Source: DATJXG01 sp035500455 (GTDB lineage: Bacteria > Acidobacteriota > Terriglobia > Terriglobales > Acidobacteriaceae). Taken from it: a DNA stretch of 18,557 bases. The number at the start of each line of letters is the position of its first letter. Position 1 is the stretch's first letter. Below are positions 6,885 to 15,083 of the stretch, in pieces. A program made the position numbers and the translations under genes. The notes beneath the pieces are model-generated. The model did no database searches and was not told the origin of the DNA. It saw only the letters and a list, made by a program, of their open reading frames with translations. The stretch covers positions 1 through 18,557 of the forward strand of contig DATJXG010000241.1 in NCBI GenBank assembly GCA_035500455.1, read 5' to 3'.

Positions 6885-7214
6885 TCAGGGCTGGGCGAGA
6901 AACTCGTAGTCATCAATCACCGCCGCCACCGCCATCTTGCGTCCGGGAGAGGCGGTATCCACCCTCACGACGCGGCCTTTACAGCGGACGTGGATGCTCT
7001 CGGTCAGGGTAATCTCGGGCGGCAAAGTGAGGGTGAACTCAATGGAGGACCCAGGTTCGACGGCCGATTCCACGTAGAAGCAGATTCCGCGGGCGCTGAC
7101 GTCGCGGGTCTGTGCCGGCGCCTCCGCCGTGCCGTCGGCAACCGAGCCTACCGAAACAGGTAAACGCAATCCAAAGCGGCGCGTGGTGCGCTTCTCCGGG
7201 GTAACTTCGGCCAT
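6885..7214 (-). CDS. PilZ domain protein (probable c-di-GMP binder)
   Basis: The 109-residue protein is a single PilZ domain. The two c-di-GMP contacts of the family are visible: RRFGLR (R13 and R17 of an RxxxR motif) and DVSARG (D38, S40, G43 of DxSxxG). The start chosen, ATG at 7214, has GGGGG five bases upstream; an upstream in-frame ATG at 7265 would add 17 residues. TTGACA occurs on this strand at 7265-7260, but I cannot assign a good -10 box to it. The gene is followed after 126 bases by the AMIN/FecR-like gene on the same strand. Confidence 0.9.
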   Translation of the reverse strand: MAEVTPEKRTTRRFGLRLPVSVGSVADGTAEAPAQTRDVSARGICFYVESAVEPGSSIEFTLTLPPEITLTESIHVRCKGRVVRVDTASPGRKMAVAAVIDDYEFLAQP

Positions 7215-7360
7215 GAATGCCCCCATAGGTTTTTTAAGAATGGCGGTTATAGCGCACTGTGTCAAGTGAGTTTTGCGGCGCGGTAAAATTAGAATTTCTC
7301 AGCCTAATGTCTCCAACCCGCCATCTATGCGGTTTTGAGGTAAGCTGATTCAGAGAGTCT

Positions 7361-7942
7361 ATGGTTTTCGTCCTGGATAACTACGATTCTTTTACCTATA
7401 ACCTGGTGCAATACCTGGGTGAATTGGGCGCTGAGGTGGTAGTTCGCCGCAATGACCAGGTGACTGTAGGTCAGATCGAGGAACTTCATCCCGAAAAGAT
7501 CGTGGTTTCGCCCGGCCCGTGCACGCCGCAGGACGCCGGCATCAGCATCGAACTGATCCGCCATTTTGCGGCTACCACGCCCATTCTGGGAGTCTGCCTC
7601 GGGCACCAGGCCATGGGAGAAGCCTTCGGGGGAAAGGTGGTGCGGGCCCCCAATCTGATGCACGGCAAGACCAGCCCCGTGCAGCATGACGGCAAGACCA
7701 TCTTCGGCGGCCTGCCCTCGCCCATGACCGCCACCCGATACCACTCGCTCATCGTCCGCGAGAGCGACCTGCCCAAAGACCTCGAAGTCAGCGCCTGGAC
7801 CACAGAAAAAGACGGCAGCCGCACCATCATGGGTCTGCGGCATAAAAGGTTTCCGGTGGAAGGCGTGCAATTCCATCCCGAGAGCGTGCTGACCAGCGAG
7901 GGCAAGAAGTTGGTGCAGAACTTCCTGCAGATCAGCGTTTAG
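7361..7942 (+). CDS. trpG: Anthranilate/aminodeoxychorismate synthase glutamine amidotransferase
   Basis: The 193-residue class I glutamine amidotransferase supplies ammonia from glutamine to the chorismate-using partner subunit. The catalytic triad is complete: Cys79 in GVCLGHQAMG, His172 and Glu174 in GVQFHPESVLT. The N-terminal LDNYDSFTYNLVQYLGELG and the MHGKTSPV loop (100-107) are typical of TrpG/PabA. TrpG and PabA cannot be separated by sequence alone; trpE lies 1.7 kb away on the opposite strand, and one subunit may serve both tryptophan and folate synthesis. The ribosome site before the ATG (AGAGAG) is weak. A hairpin follows the stop. Confidence 0.93.
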   Translation: MVFVLDNYDSFTYNLVQYLGELGAEVVVRRNDQVTVGQIEELHPEKIVVSPGPCTPQDAGISIELIRHFAATTPILGVCLGHQAMGEAFGGKVVRAPNLMHGKTSPVQHDGKTIFGGLPSPMTATRYHSLIVRESDLPKDLEVSAWTTEKDGSRTIMGLRHKRFPVEGVQFHPESVLTSEGKKLVQNFLQISV

Positions 7943-7944
7943 TA

Positions 7945-7963
7945 AGGCGGCCAGGTCCCGCCT
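7945..7963 (+). terminator. Candidate terminator after trpG
   Basis: A 6-bp stem AGGCGG/CCGCCT with a 7-base loop starts three bases after the trpG stop and is followed by the T-rich run attcttatttcc. It could separate trpG from the downstream membrane protein gene. Confidence 0.45.
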
Positions 7964-8118
7964 ATTCTTATTTCCGTCCTTCGAATCTTCTCGCCTTGGC
8001 GCTCTTCTGCTGACTGTCGTCCCACAGGCTTAGACTTCATTGCGGGATCTCCCACGCCGCGCTCCCGGGAACCTGAGCGGCCCAGGCGGTGTCTAGCGTC
8101 TAAAAGGTCTGTACAGGG

Positions 8119-9579
8119 ATGACTCACATGCCCGCCCTTCCCCGGGACAAGTTTGACGGCGAGAGCGCAGGATTCGTGGTGCCCGCTGGGCGTCTGGCGC
8201 CGGTGCTGGCCGGATTGTTCACGGCCGCGTTGCTGACCGTCGTCGCGAACCCGATCTTCACACCGCGCTTCGCTACCGTTCTAAGTCTTACCTTGAGAGC
8301 CGCCGGATACGTCGCGCTGGTGTTCGGCATCGCGGCGGGCGTGTCATTTTTTGCTGCCGTGCTGGCGCGGAAAAGCCGAATCGCCGCCGCGGAGATCGCG
8401 CTTCGCACCGCGCAGGCTGCCGCGTGGCTGGCGCCTTTTCTGGCCGCGATCTCCCGCCGGTCATGGTTTGCGCTGCTGGTGTGGGCACTGCTGGCTTCGG
8501 AGATCGCGCGCCTGGCAGTTTTCCTCAGCGACCCGGCACCCAGCCGTACGCCTCAGCCGCCGCCCCAGCAAACTGCAATGTTCGGACTTCCCAGCCGCGA
8601 GTATGCTCTGGGGCTTGCATCTCTGCTCGGGTCGTTCACCATTCAGGCGGCAATGCTGGCGGCGATTGGCAGCCACATGCTGCTGGCCGGGCTGTTGCTT
8701 CTCGCTGGAACGATTGCCCTGATCTGGCGGGGAGCGAGGATGCTTCGCGACCTTCCCCGGCCATCGGTGGATGAACTGCAACGCCGAACTTCCGCGCTTC
8801 TGGTGTTCGCATCGATCCTGATCGCGCTCGTCTGGCTGCCCTACGTCCTGATTCCCGGCTTGCAGCTGGGGCAGGGCGCGGCGGGAAGAATCACGTGGCT
8901 GTTGCACCTGCGGCATAGCCGGGTGATTGGCAACACGCCTCAGATGCCGATAGAAAAAAGCAGAGCGGGAGGTTCGCCTGTTGTTCCCGGCGCGGTTTTT
9001 CCCGGCGTCATCCTCTACCCCGAGACCAAGACGCACGTGAGGTTGATCGCGCCTGCTCCGCAATCGATCGGACGCGGGTTCACGCCGGCCGACCTCAGCA
9101 TTCCCTTCGACGGCGTTTACTGGTTCTGGCGGTCGCCCGACGACCAGCCCCCGAAAAGCGCTGTCTTTCGCTACGGAAGCCCGGCGGCACTGACATTTCG
9201 CTCCACCGACGGCTCCCCGCTGTGGATGGAGGCCCACCAGAACCTGGGCACGCTGATCAGCCTGGACTGCTGCTCTGCGATCGAAGTGGTACTCGAAAAT
9301 GCGGAAAAGCAGGCGGGAACTGTGGCTGTGGAATTAACTCTCAGCAATACTACGCTTACGGATAAACCGGCGGTATCGCTGGGTATTCAAGAGGCGACCT
9401 TGCCCGCGGGAGTGAAGCCCGGACCGGATACCGCGCAGACTCTTACCTTCCGGATTCCGAGAGAAGCCAAGATCCGCCGGTTCGACGAACTCACCATCAC
9501 TTACCGGCTGAAATGGTGGCGGGCAAACCGCAGCGCGAATATCGCGATCGCGCGCTTCCGCCTGGTGCCGCTGCGCTAA
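8119..9579 (+). CDS. Membrane protein of unknown function with C-terminal extracytoplasmic domain
   Basis: I do not recognise this 486-residue protein. The N-terminal half holds about six or seven membrane helices (roughly 25-45, 55-82, 94-112, 117-136, 162-183, 186-206, 226-248), with a proline-rich loop (PAPSRTPQPPPQQ) at about 140-152. From about 265 to the end it is soluble and beta-rich, with a conserved-looking core (FDGVYWFWRSPDDQPPKSAVFRYG, then LTFRSTDGSPLWMEAHQNLGT) and a CC pair in SLDCCSAIEV. This could be an immunoglobulin-like or jelly-roll fold outside the membrane. Two ATGs, 8119 and 8128, are possible starts; CAGGGA lies upstream of the second. It follows trpG on the same strand after 176 bases and converges on trpE with 23 bases between stops. 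Confidence 0.8.
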   Translation: MTHMPALPRDKFDGESAGFVVPAGRLAPVLAGLFTAALLTVVANPIFTPRFATVLSLTLRAAGYVALVFGIAAGVSFFAAVLARKSRIAAAEIALRTAQAAAWLAPFLAAISRRSWFALLVWALLASEIARLAVFLSDPAPSRTPQPPPQQTAMFGLPSREYALGLASLLGSFTIQAAMLAAIGSHMLLAGLLLLAGTIALIWRGARMLRDLPRPSVDELQRRTSALLVFASILIALVWLPYVLIPGLQLGQGAAGRITWLLHLRHSRVIGNTPQMPIEKSRAGGSPVVPGAVFPGVILYPETKTHVRLIAPAPQSIGRGFTPADLSIPFDGVYWFWRSPDDQPPKSAVFRYGSPAALTFRSTDGSPLWMEAHQNLGTLISLDCCSAIEVVLENAEKQAGTVAVELTLSNTTLTDKPAVSLGIQEATLPAGVKPGPDTAQTLTFRIPREAKIRRFDELTITYRLKWWRANRSANIAIARFRLVPLR

Positions 9580-9602
9580 AGCCGGCTCACTCGATCCCCA
9601 GG

Positions 9603-11084
9603 TCAGCTGCCGGTTCTCGCCCGTTCCACCGCCCGCAGCACCGCTCCCGCTTTGTTCATGGACTCCTCGAACTCGCGGGCCGGATCGGAGTCGGCCACAA
9701 TGCCCGCGCCGGCCTGCAGGTATGCCTTCTTGCCTTGCATCATCATCGTACGGATGGCGATGCAGGAATCGAGATTGCCGGCGAAATCGGCATAGAGCAC
9801 CGAACCGCCGTAAACGCCGCGTCGCGTGGGCTCGAGTTCTTCGATGATCTGCATCGCCCGTACTTTGGGCGCGCCGCTCAACGTTCCCGCCGGGAAGCAG
9901 GAGGCGAAGGCGTCGAAGGCGTCCATGCCCTGGCGCAGCCTGCCTTCCAGGGCAGAAACGATGTGCATCACGTGCGAGTAGCGCTCCACGTACATCAGGT
10001 CTTTCACCTTCACCGAGCCGTACTCGCTCACCCGACCCAGGTCGTTCCGACCCAAGTCCACCAGCATGACGTGCTCGGCGCGCTCTTTTTCGTCGGCAAG
10101 CATTTCCTTTTCCAGCCTGGCGTCTTCAGCGTCGTCGCGGCCCCGGGGATGCGTTCCCGCGATCGGCCGGTATTCCAGCTTGCTGCCGGTCACGCGCACC
10201 AGCATCTCCGGCGAAGAACCCAGTACATGCATACCGCCCATGCGCAGAAAATACATGTAGGGCGAAGGGTTCACCGTGCGCAGGGCACGGTAGATATCGA
10301 AGGGCTGCGCTCCCGGCACGAAGTCCAGGCGTTGGGAGAGCACCACCTGGAAGATGTCTCCCGCGGCGATGTATTCCTTGGCCCGCTCCACGCTTTGCAT
10401 GTAACTCTGCCGGGTAACGCCGGAGTGGACCTTCAACTTGCCCTTTGCCCGCAAAGACCCGTTCCGCAACTGCGCCGGCCGCACTCCGCGGGCGAGTTTT
10501 TTCTCCAGAGCCTCGATATCGGCTACCGCGCGAGCGAAGGCGCGTTTCGGGCTCTCGGCGGAAACATCGGCCGAGGCCACGATGTGAATCTGGTGCCGCA
10601 GGTGGTCGAAGGCCAGCAGGCGGTCGAAGAACATCAGCACGCAGTCGGGAATTTCGACGTCCCGCTTGGCCCTCTCACCGATATTTTCCAGCTGCCGAAC
10701 GATGTCGTAGGAGCAATAGCCCACGGCTCCGGCAGTGAACGGGGGCAAACCCGCGACGTGCGCCGGGCGGTGCCGGCGCAGCTGCTGCTTGATGATTTCA
10801 AACACATCGCCGGTGAGGCGTTCGATCTTCCTCCCGCGCTGCAGTGTGATTTCCCTGCCCTGGGAGCGAATCTGCATGTAGGGTCGCGCCCCGAGGAAGG
10901 TGTAGCGGCCGATCTGCTCGCCGCGCTCCACCGATTCCAGAAGAAAGGCGTCCCGCTCCCCGGCCGCAATCGCCAGGAAGGCCGAAACCGGGGTCAGCAG
11001 GTCAGCCATAACAGATTTCACCACCGGCACGAGCGTGGACTCCCGTGCCAGGCGGGAGAATTCCTTGTAGTCAGGAAAGGCCAT
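9603..11084 (-). CDS. trpE: Anthranilate synthase component I
   Basis: This enzyme turns chorismate and ammonia (or glutamine via TrpG) into anthranilate, the first step of tryptophan synthesis. With the ATG at 11084 it has 493 residues, normal for TrpE; the open frame upstream to 11219 is arginine/proline-rich and looks non-coding. The N-terminal domain carries LLES (48-51), the element that binds feedback-inhibiting tryptophan. The chorismate-binding domain is complete: DIFQVVLSQR (243-252), PSPYMYFL, SSPEMLVRV, EHVMLVDLGRNDLGR (337-351), GTLSGAPKVRAMQII and AGAGIVADSDP. The usual GTRPRG motif reads GTHPRG (310-315). It is on the strand opposite to trpG and divergent from the MBL gene. Confidence 0.96.
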   Translation of the reverse strand: MAFPDYKEFSRLARESTLVPVVKSVMADLLTPVSAFLAIAAGERDAFLLESVERGEQIGRYTFLGARPYMQIRSQGREITLQRGRKIERLTGDVFEIIKQQLRRHRPAHVAGLPPFTAGAVGYCSYDIVRQLENIGERAKRDVEIPDCVLMFFDRLLAFDHLRHQIHIVASADVSAESPKRAFARAVADIEALEKKLARGVRPAQLRNGSLRAKGKLKVHSGVTRQSYMQSVERAKEYIAAGDIFQVVLSQRLDFVPGAQPFDIYRALRTVNPSPYMYFLRMGGMHVLGSSPEMLVRVTGSKLEYRPIAGTHPRGRDDAEDARLEKEMLADEKERAEHVMLVDLGRNDLGRVSEYGSVKVKDLMYVERYSHVMHIVSALEGRLRQGMDAFDAFASCFPAGTLSGAPKVRAMQIIEELEPTRRGVYGGSVLYADFAGNLDSCIAIRTMMMQGKKAYLQAGAGIVADSDPAREFEESMNKAGAVLRAVERARTGS

Positions 11085-11146
11085 GTCGAATCCCGGCCGA
11101 CGCGGAAGCGGGCGGGGCTTCATTATAAGGGCAACCGCCCGTGTAG

Positions 11147-11193
11147 GGGCGGGGCTTGCCCCGCCCAGCGAGCGAAGCGAGCTAGGCGCTGGG
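11147..11193. repeat. GC-rich double hairpin in the trpE/MBL divergent gap
   Basis: A perfect 9-bp stem GGGCGGGGC/GCCCCGCCC with a TT loop (11147-11166) overlaps a second stem CCCAGCG/CGCTGGG (11164-11170 with 11187-11193) enclosing the near-repeat agcgagcgaagcgagc. It lies in the 294-base gap between trpE and the MBL gene, so it would be in the 5' leader of trpE if transcription starts beyond it. Palindromes of this GC-rich type are common as dispersed repeats in GC-rich genomes. Confidence 0.7.
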
Positions 11194-11378
11194 TGGCCCG
11201 CGCCCGGAAACCTGGCCATCTCGCATCACTCGCAGGACGGGCAAGTCCATACCCACACTGTGGGGTTACGTATTGTCACATCACATCCTCCGGTACTGGA
11301 GTAACCATCGGAATGATTGACGCGGGCGGCCAGCCATCGGAAGATGGTTCAAAGCGGCTTTCACGAAACGGGGACAGT

Positions 11379-12194
11379 ATGCTCGTAAAGTTCTGGGGCG
11401 TCCGCGGCTCGGTCCCTGCTCCCCAGCCCGAAAACATGCGCTATGGGGGCAATACCTCCTGCGTTGAAGTGCGGGTCGGCGACAAGATTTACATTTTCGA
11501 CTGCGGCACCGGCTTTCGGCTGGCCGGTCAGGAACTGATCCGCGAGTTCGCCCAGCGCCCCATGTTCGCCCACGTCTTCGTCTCCCACTTCCATTGGGAC
11601 CACATTCAGGGCTTCCCCTTTTTCTCGCCGCTCTACAATCCCCAGAATTGTTTCCTGTTTCATTGTTCCAGCCGCATGCGCAACCTCAAGCAGGTGATGG
11701 AGGAGCAGATGGCCTCTCCCTACTTTCCTGTGCGTCTGAGCGAAATGAAAGGCCAGCAGAAGTTCTACGACATCGAGGAAGGCACGCTTCCCCTGGATGG
11801 CATCAGGGTGCAGACCATGTGGCTGAACCATCCCCAGGGATGCATGGGATTCCGCCTGGAAACCAAGGAAGGCACCTTCGTTTACGCCACCGACAATGAG
11901 CCCGGCGACGCGGTCTTCGATAAGAATGTGCGCAAGCTCGCTGCCGGCGCCGATGTGCTGATCTATGACGCCCAATACCTGCCCGACGAATACACCGCCG
12001 GCCGCCGCGGCTGGGGCCACAGCCATTGGCGGGAGGCGGTGGATATCGTGATGGAATCGGGTGCCAAAGAGCTGGTGCTCTTCCACCATGATCCCGCCCA
12101 TGATGACGCCTGCATCGACAAAATCGTCAAAGAAGCCCGTGATTACTACCCCAAGGTGCGCGCCGCTGCCGAAGGCATGGAAATCTCCATCTGA
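11379..12194 (+). CDS. MBL-fold metallo-hydrolase
   Basis: The 271-residue protein is a metallo-beta-lactamase-fold hydrolase of the PhnP/COG1235-like group. The metal ligands can be placed: H70, H72, D74 and H75 in SHFHWDHIQGFP, H151 in WLNHPQG, D172 in YATDNEPGD, and H237 in VLFHHDP. The start MLVKFWGVRGSVPAP is the usual N-terminus of this group and has GGGGA just upstream; an in-frame ATG at 11313 with GGAG upstream would add 22 residues. The substrate cannot be told; relatives include phosphodiesterases. It is divergent from trpE. The same frame is open far upstream, but that part is antisense to trpE. Confidence 0.9.
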   Translation: MLVKFWGVRGSVPAPQPENMRYGGNTSCVEVRVGDKIYIFDCGTGFRLAGQELIREFAQRPMFAHVFVSHFHWDHIQGFPFFSPLYNPQNCFLFHCSSRMRNLKQVMEEQMASPYFPVRLSEMKGQQKFYDIEEGTLPLDGIRVQTMWLNHPQGCMGFRLETKEGTFVYATDNEPGDAVFDKNVRKLAAGADVLIYDAQYLPDEYTAGRRGWGHSHWREAVDIVMESGAKELVLFHHDPAHDDACIDKIVKEARDYYPKVRAAAEGMEISI

Positions 12195-12396
12195 GGGGGC
12201 TCAAACCTTGGCAGTCTGCTGCTTGGCCATAGAATGAAGCCGGGCTGCCCCGACGGGATTTCTGCTGGCAAAACCAAAAATGGCCGCAAACCGCTTCGCC
12301 CTGCCAAACGTACTTAATATCGAGGAAGTATATTCGAGCAAGTCCGCCGGCTTGGCTGGCAAATCCAGTTATCATGAGTGCAAAGGGGTCTTCTTA

Positions 12397-12966
12397 ATGG
12401 CCGACAGCAAGGAGCGGGATGCTCTGGTGGAGGAGGTAGAAGCGCAGGCCTCGCTGTATGCCCTGGGGGCCCTGCCGGCGGAAGACACCGCGCGCTTCCG
12501 GCAGCGGTTGCAATCTGGTTGTCCGTTTTGCATTCACCAGGTCAGCGAATCCGACCAGGCCGTGAAAGCACTGGCGATCAGCGCGCCCGAAGCCGCTGCC
12601 CCGCCCCAGGCGCGGGAGCGCCTGCTGGAGAGTCTGGGAGTGGCCCAGCCACCGCCCGGGATCCTGCCGATGGGTCCGGGCAAGCTGGTGCGCGCCGGCG
12701 GCACCGCCTGGCAGAGTTCTCCGGTTCCCGGCGTAGAAGTGCGCAACCTGCACGAAGACCAAACCATGCTCGTGCGCATGGCCCCCAAAACCGTGTTTCC
12801 CTCCCATAACCACCATGCCGGCGAGCATTGCCTGGTGCTCGAAGGCAGCGTAAGCAGTGACGGCCTGACCGCCTACGCCGGCGACTTCACCTATATGCCG
12901 GCCGGCAGCGAACATCACCCGCTGTATACCGAAACCGGCTGCCTGCTGCTGATTGCTTACTCGTAG
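12397..12966 (+). CDS. Anti-sigma-factor-like protein with C-terminal cupin domain (ChrR type)
   Basis: The 189-residue protein has the two-part layout of ChrR-like anti-sigma factors. The N-terminal helical region (about 8-85) carries ASLYALGALPAEDTARFRQRL and CPFC (C42/C45), like zinc-binding anti-sigma domains, but the usual His before the CxxC is Arg/Gln here, so zinc binding may be lost. The C-terminal cupin (about 95-189) has H137, H139 and E143 in SHNHHAGEHCLVLEG and a final His in PAGSEHHP (H173 or H174), a complete metal site. ChrR proteins hold an ECF sigma factor until oxidative stress, but no sigma factor gene is in this window. The ATG at 12397 has AAGGGG upstream. Confidence 0.8.
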   Translation: MADSKERDALVEEVEAQASLYALGALPAEDTARFRQRLQSGCPFCIHQVSESDQAVKALAISAPEAAAPPQARERLLESLGVAQPPPGILPMGPGKLVRAGGTAWQSSPVPGVEVRNLHEDQTMLVRMAPKTVFPSHNHHAGEHCLVLEGSVSSDGLTAYAGDFTYMPAGSEHHPLYTETGCLLLIAYS

Positions 12967-13008
12967 AAGAACGCGATTGGTCCTCGCCGCCGGAGGCTAA
13001 CGGCAGAA

Positions 13009-14859
13009 TTATTTATCTACAACCTGGTTCGTGAAGATGAACTTTCCGCCGCTATGGGCGAGCATGTAGCGCGTCGCTCCGTGCAGTTCCTTGGGATCGG
13101 GCTGGTCGCTCCACAGAAACACTCGCGTAGGGCTGGCCCACAACGCATCAAAAGTGGACTGGGTCTCCCAGATGCGTGGCGCATCGGAAAACTTCGAGCC
13201 GTACCACAGATTGGCATTCGGCTCGTGCAGCATCTGCAGGCGCACGCCGGTGTAGAAGTTCAGGGTGGAAGCCGAAGAATATTCGCCATCCACCACGATC
13301 TTGTCGCCGGGCTGATAATGCCGCTCGATCGCCAGGGCCAGGGCCTTCGATGACAAAATCGGCGAGAAGGTCACGTAGGCGGAGTGCACGCAGGTAAGCA
13401 GGACCACCATCATGGCGGCCAGCGCCCAGTTTCCGCGGGTGGGATTGCCCTTCCGGCGCAGCCACCAGTTGAGGCCGGTGCCCAGGAGAAATGCGACGGA
13501 GAATCCCAACAGCGGGCCGCGGAACGCCCCCATGGCCTGAGGCGTGAGGTCCATGAAGTGGCCGAAGGAGAGCTTGTAATCCTCGGGATTCTTGGTGAGC
13601 AGCTCGGAAAGATCCGTTCCCGGCGCCGGTACTTTCGAGGCGAAGAGGAAAATCATACCAACAACAAACGCGGCCGCCCCCACCACCAGCAGCACCAGGG
13701 AAGAAATTCGTCCCGCCCGCCGCTCGTTGCTGCCCAGCGGAGACTCGGCTTCGCGCGCCAGCCATCCGCCAACCAGCAGCGCCAGACCGGGCAGCGCGGG
13801 GATGGTGTAATACTCCTGCCGGGTGGAGAAGCTGAAGAAAACCAGAATTACCAGCGCCCACAGCAGAAACAGCAGGTCCCCTTGCTGCCGCCGGGTCAGC
13901 GCCGCGCCCCAGTTGCGCAGGCGCAGCGGCACCTGCTTCAACGCCTGCGGGAGAAATACTCCCCAGGGCATCAGCCACACCAGCAGCAAGGCCCAGAAGA
14001 TCAGCAGGGGAACGCGGTCATAGTCGTGGGGCACCCGCTTGCCGATGTAGCGTAGAAAGTGTTCGTTGACGAAGTAGAACCAGAGAAATCCCCGGACGTT
14101 CCCTTCCCCCGGATTGCGCAGCGCCGCAAGAATGTGCCAGGGCGCGGCAATTACCAGGAACACCGCTGAGCTGGAGACCAGCCGCAGGCGCAGCAGGTGG
14201 CGCAGATTTCCCGCCAGCAGCAGAAAGGCAACAATGATGGCCGCGGGGAAGACGATCCCGATCAATCCCTTGGTGAGCACGTTCAACGCGCAGGTAGCGG
14301 CCAATCCCCAGCAGGTGAAGCGCCGCGGCGGGTCTTCGTCGAGCGACTTAAGAAAGAATAAGAACCCCAGCCCAAGCCACAGGCCGATCAACGTGTCGGG
14401 AATCAGAAAACGGGTGAACAGATAGGGGCCGATGGTGGTCGCCATCACCACCGCCGAAAAGAATCCGCCACGCTCGCCGTAAGCGCGGCTGCCGAGCGCG
14501 TAAGTCGCCAATATCAGCGCCAGAATGCCCAGCATCAGCGGCAGGCGGGTGCTCCAGTCGTGCACGCCGAAAAGCTCGTAACTCGAGGCCACGCCCCAGT
14601 ACATGAGCGGGGCTTTTTCGAGATAGCGGATGCCGTTGACGTAAAGCGTCACCCAATCGTGGCGGGTGAGCATCTCGCGGGCAGCCTCAGCGTGCAGGCT
14701 GTCGGCGTCGTCAAGCAGGCCCGGAGTGAACATCCCGGCGACGTAAATCGCCGCCCACAGCAGTACCAGCCAGTACACGGCACGGGCGCAAAAGCGCGGC
14801 GCGGAGGGCGCCTCGATCGCGATTTGGGGAGTTGTATCTGACAAAAAGGAATTGTCCAC
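13009..14859 (-). CDS. GT39-family membrane glycosyltransferase (ArnT-like)
   Basis: The 616-residue protein is an integral-membrane transferase of the dolichyl/undecaprenyl-phosphate mannose/arabinose type (GT39/ArnT, GT-C fold), which moves a sugar from a lipid phosphate to an acceptor on the outer face. The catalytic acidic motif lies in the first loop (LLDDADSLHAEAAREM, D50-D53), followed by YLEKAPLMYW (79-88), both characteristic. About 11-12 hydrophobic helices follow the N-terminal one at 27-44, and a soluble C-terminal domain of about 125 residues ends the chain. The start is GTG with no clear ribosome site, so the first residues are uncertain. The sugar and acceptor (lipid A, glycan or protein) cannot be told. 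It converges on the cupin gene with 42 bases between them. Confidence 0.9.
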   Translation of the reverse strand: MDNSFLSDTTPQIAIEAPSAPRFCARAVYWLVLLWAAIYVAGMFTPGLLDDADSLHAEAAREMLTRHDWVTLYVNGIRYLEKAPLMYWGVASSYELFGVHDWSTRLPLMLGILALILATYALGSRAYGERGGFFSAVVMATTIGPYLFTRFLIPDTLIGLWLGLGFLFFLKSLDEDPPRRFTCWGLAATCALNVLTKGLIGIVFPAAIIVAFLLLAGNLRHLLRLRLVSSSAVFLVIAAPWHILAALRNPGEGNVRGFLWFYFVNEHFLRYIGKRVPHDYDRVPLLIFWALLLVWLMPWGVFLPQALKQVPLRLRNWGAALTRRQQGDLLFLLWALVILVFFSFSTRQEYYTIPALPGLALLVGGWLAREAESPLGSNERRAGRISSLVLLVVGAAAFVVGMIFLFASKVPAPGTDLSELLTKNPEDYKLSFGHFMDLTPQAMGAFRGPLLGFSVAFLLGTGLNWWLRRKGNPTRGNWALAAMMVVLLTCVHSAYVTFSPILSSKALALAIERHYQPGDKIVVDGEYSSASTLNFYTGVRLQMLHEPNANLWYGSKFSDAPRIWETQSTFDALWASPTRVFLWSDQPDPKELHGATRYMLAHSGGKFIFTNQVVDK

Positions 14860-15040
14860 GCGTTTGCGGCGACGCGATTCAGGCCGATTGATTGAAAGAG
14901 GATTATACGGGAGGCGTCGAGAACTACCGCGACTTTCGACTGCTCATTTGGTGCCTGATCACGAACTACCGCCCATTCTCGTGCGCAGCGAGCCTGCAGC
15001 CGGAATAACTATAAGCTGTTTTTGCCGCTGTCTTGATCGC

Positions 15041-15068
15041 AGAATCTCCGCTTCGCGCGGAATGACCA
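15041..15068. repeat. REP-like palindromic motif, copy 2
   Basis: agaatctccgcttcgcgcgg followed by aatgacca is similar to the segment at 4287-4314. Here the stem is clearer: TCCGC and GCGGA around TTCGC. It lies between the stop of the histidine kinase gene (15084) and the start of the GT39 gene (14859), both leftward. Confidence 0.55.
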
Positions 15069-15083
15069 TTCGTGAGTTACACA

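Noticed and set aside
7237..7265. TTGACA on the minus strand upstream of the PilZ gene as a sigma-70 promoter.
   Set aside because: No acceptable -10 box at 16-18 bases; TATAAC lies only eight bases away, so the pair does not form a promoter.
9513..11378. Very long rightward open frame that would add over 600 residues to the N-terminus of the MBL hydrolase.
   Set aside because: It is antisense to trpE, has the His/Arg/Gln-rich composition of a shadow frame, and the MBL family starts at MLVKFWGVRGS.
12374..12399. Tiny frame MSAKGSS whose TAA overlaps the ATG of the cupin gene (TAATG), possible leader peptide.
   Set aside because: Only seven codons, no ribosome site of its own, and the AAGGGG inside it serves the downstream start.
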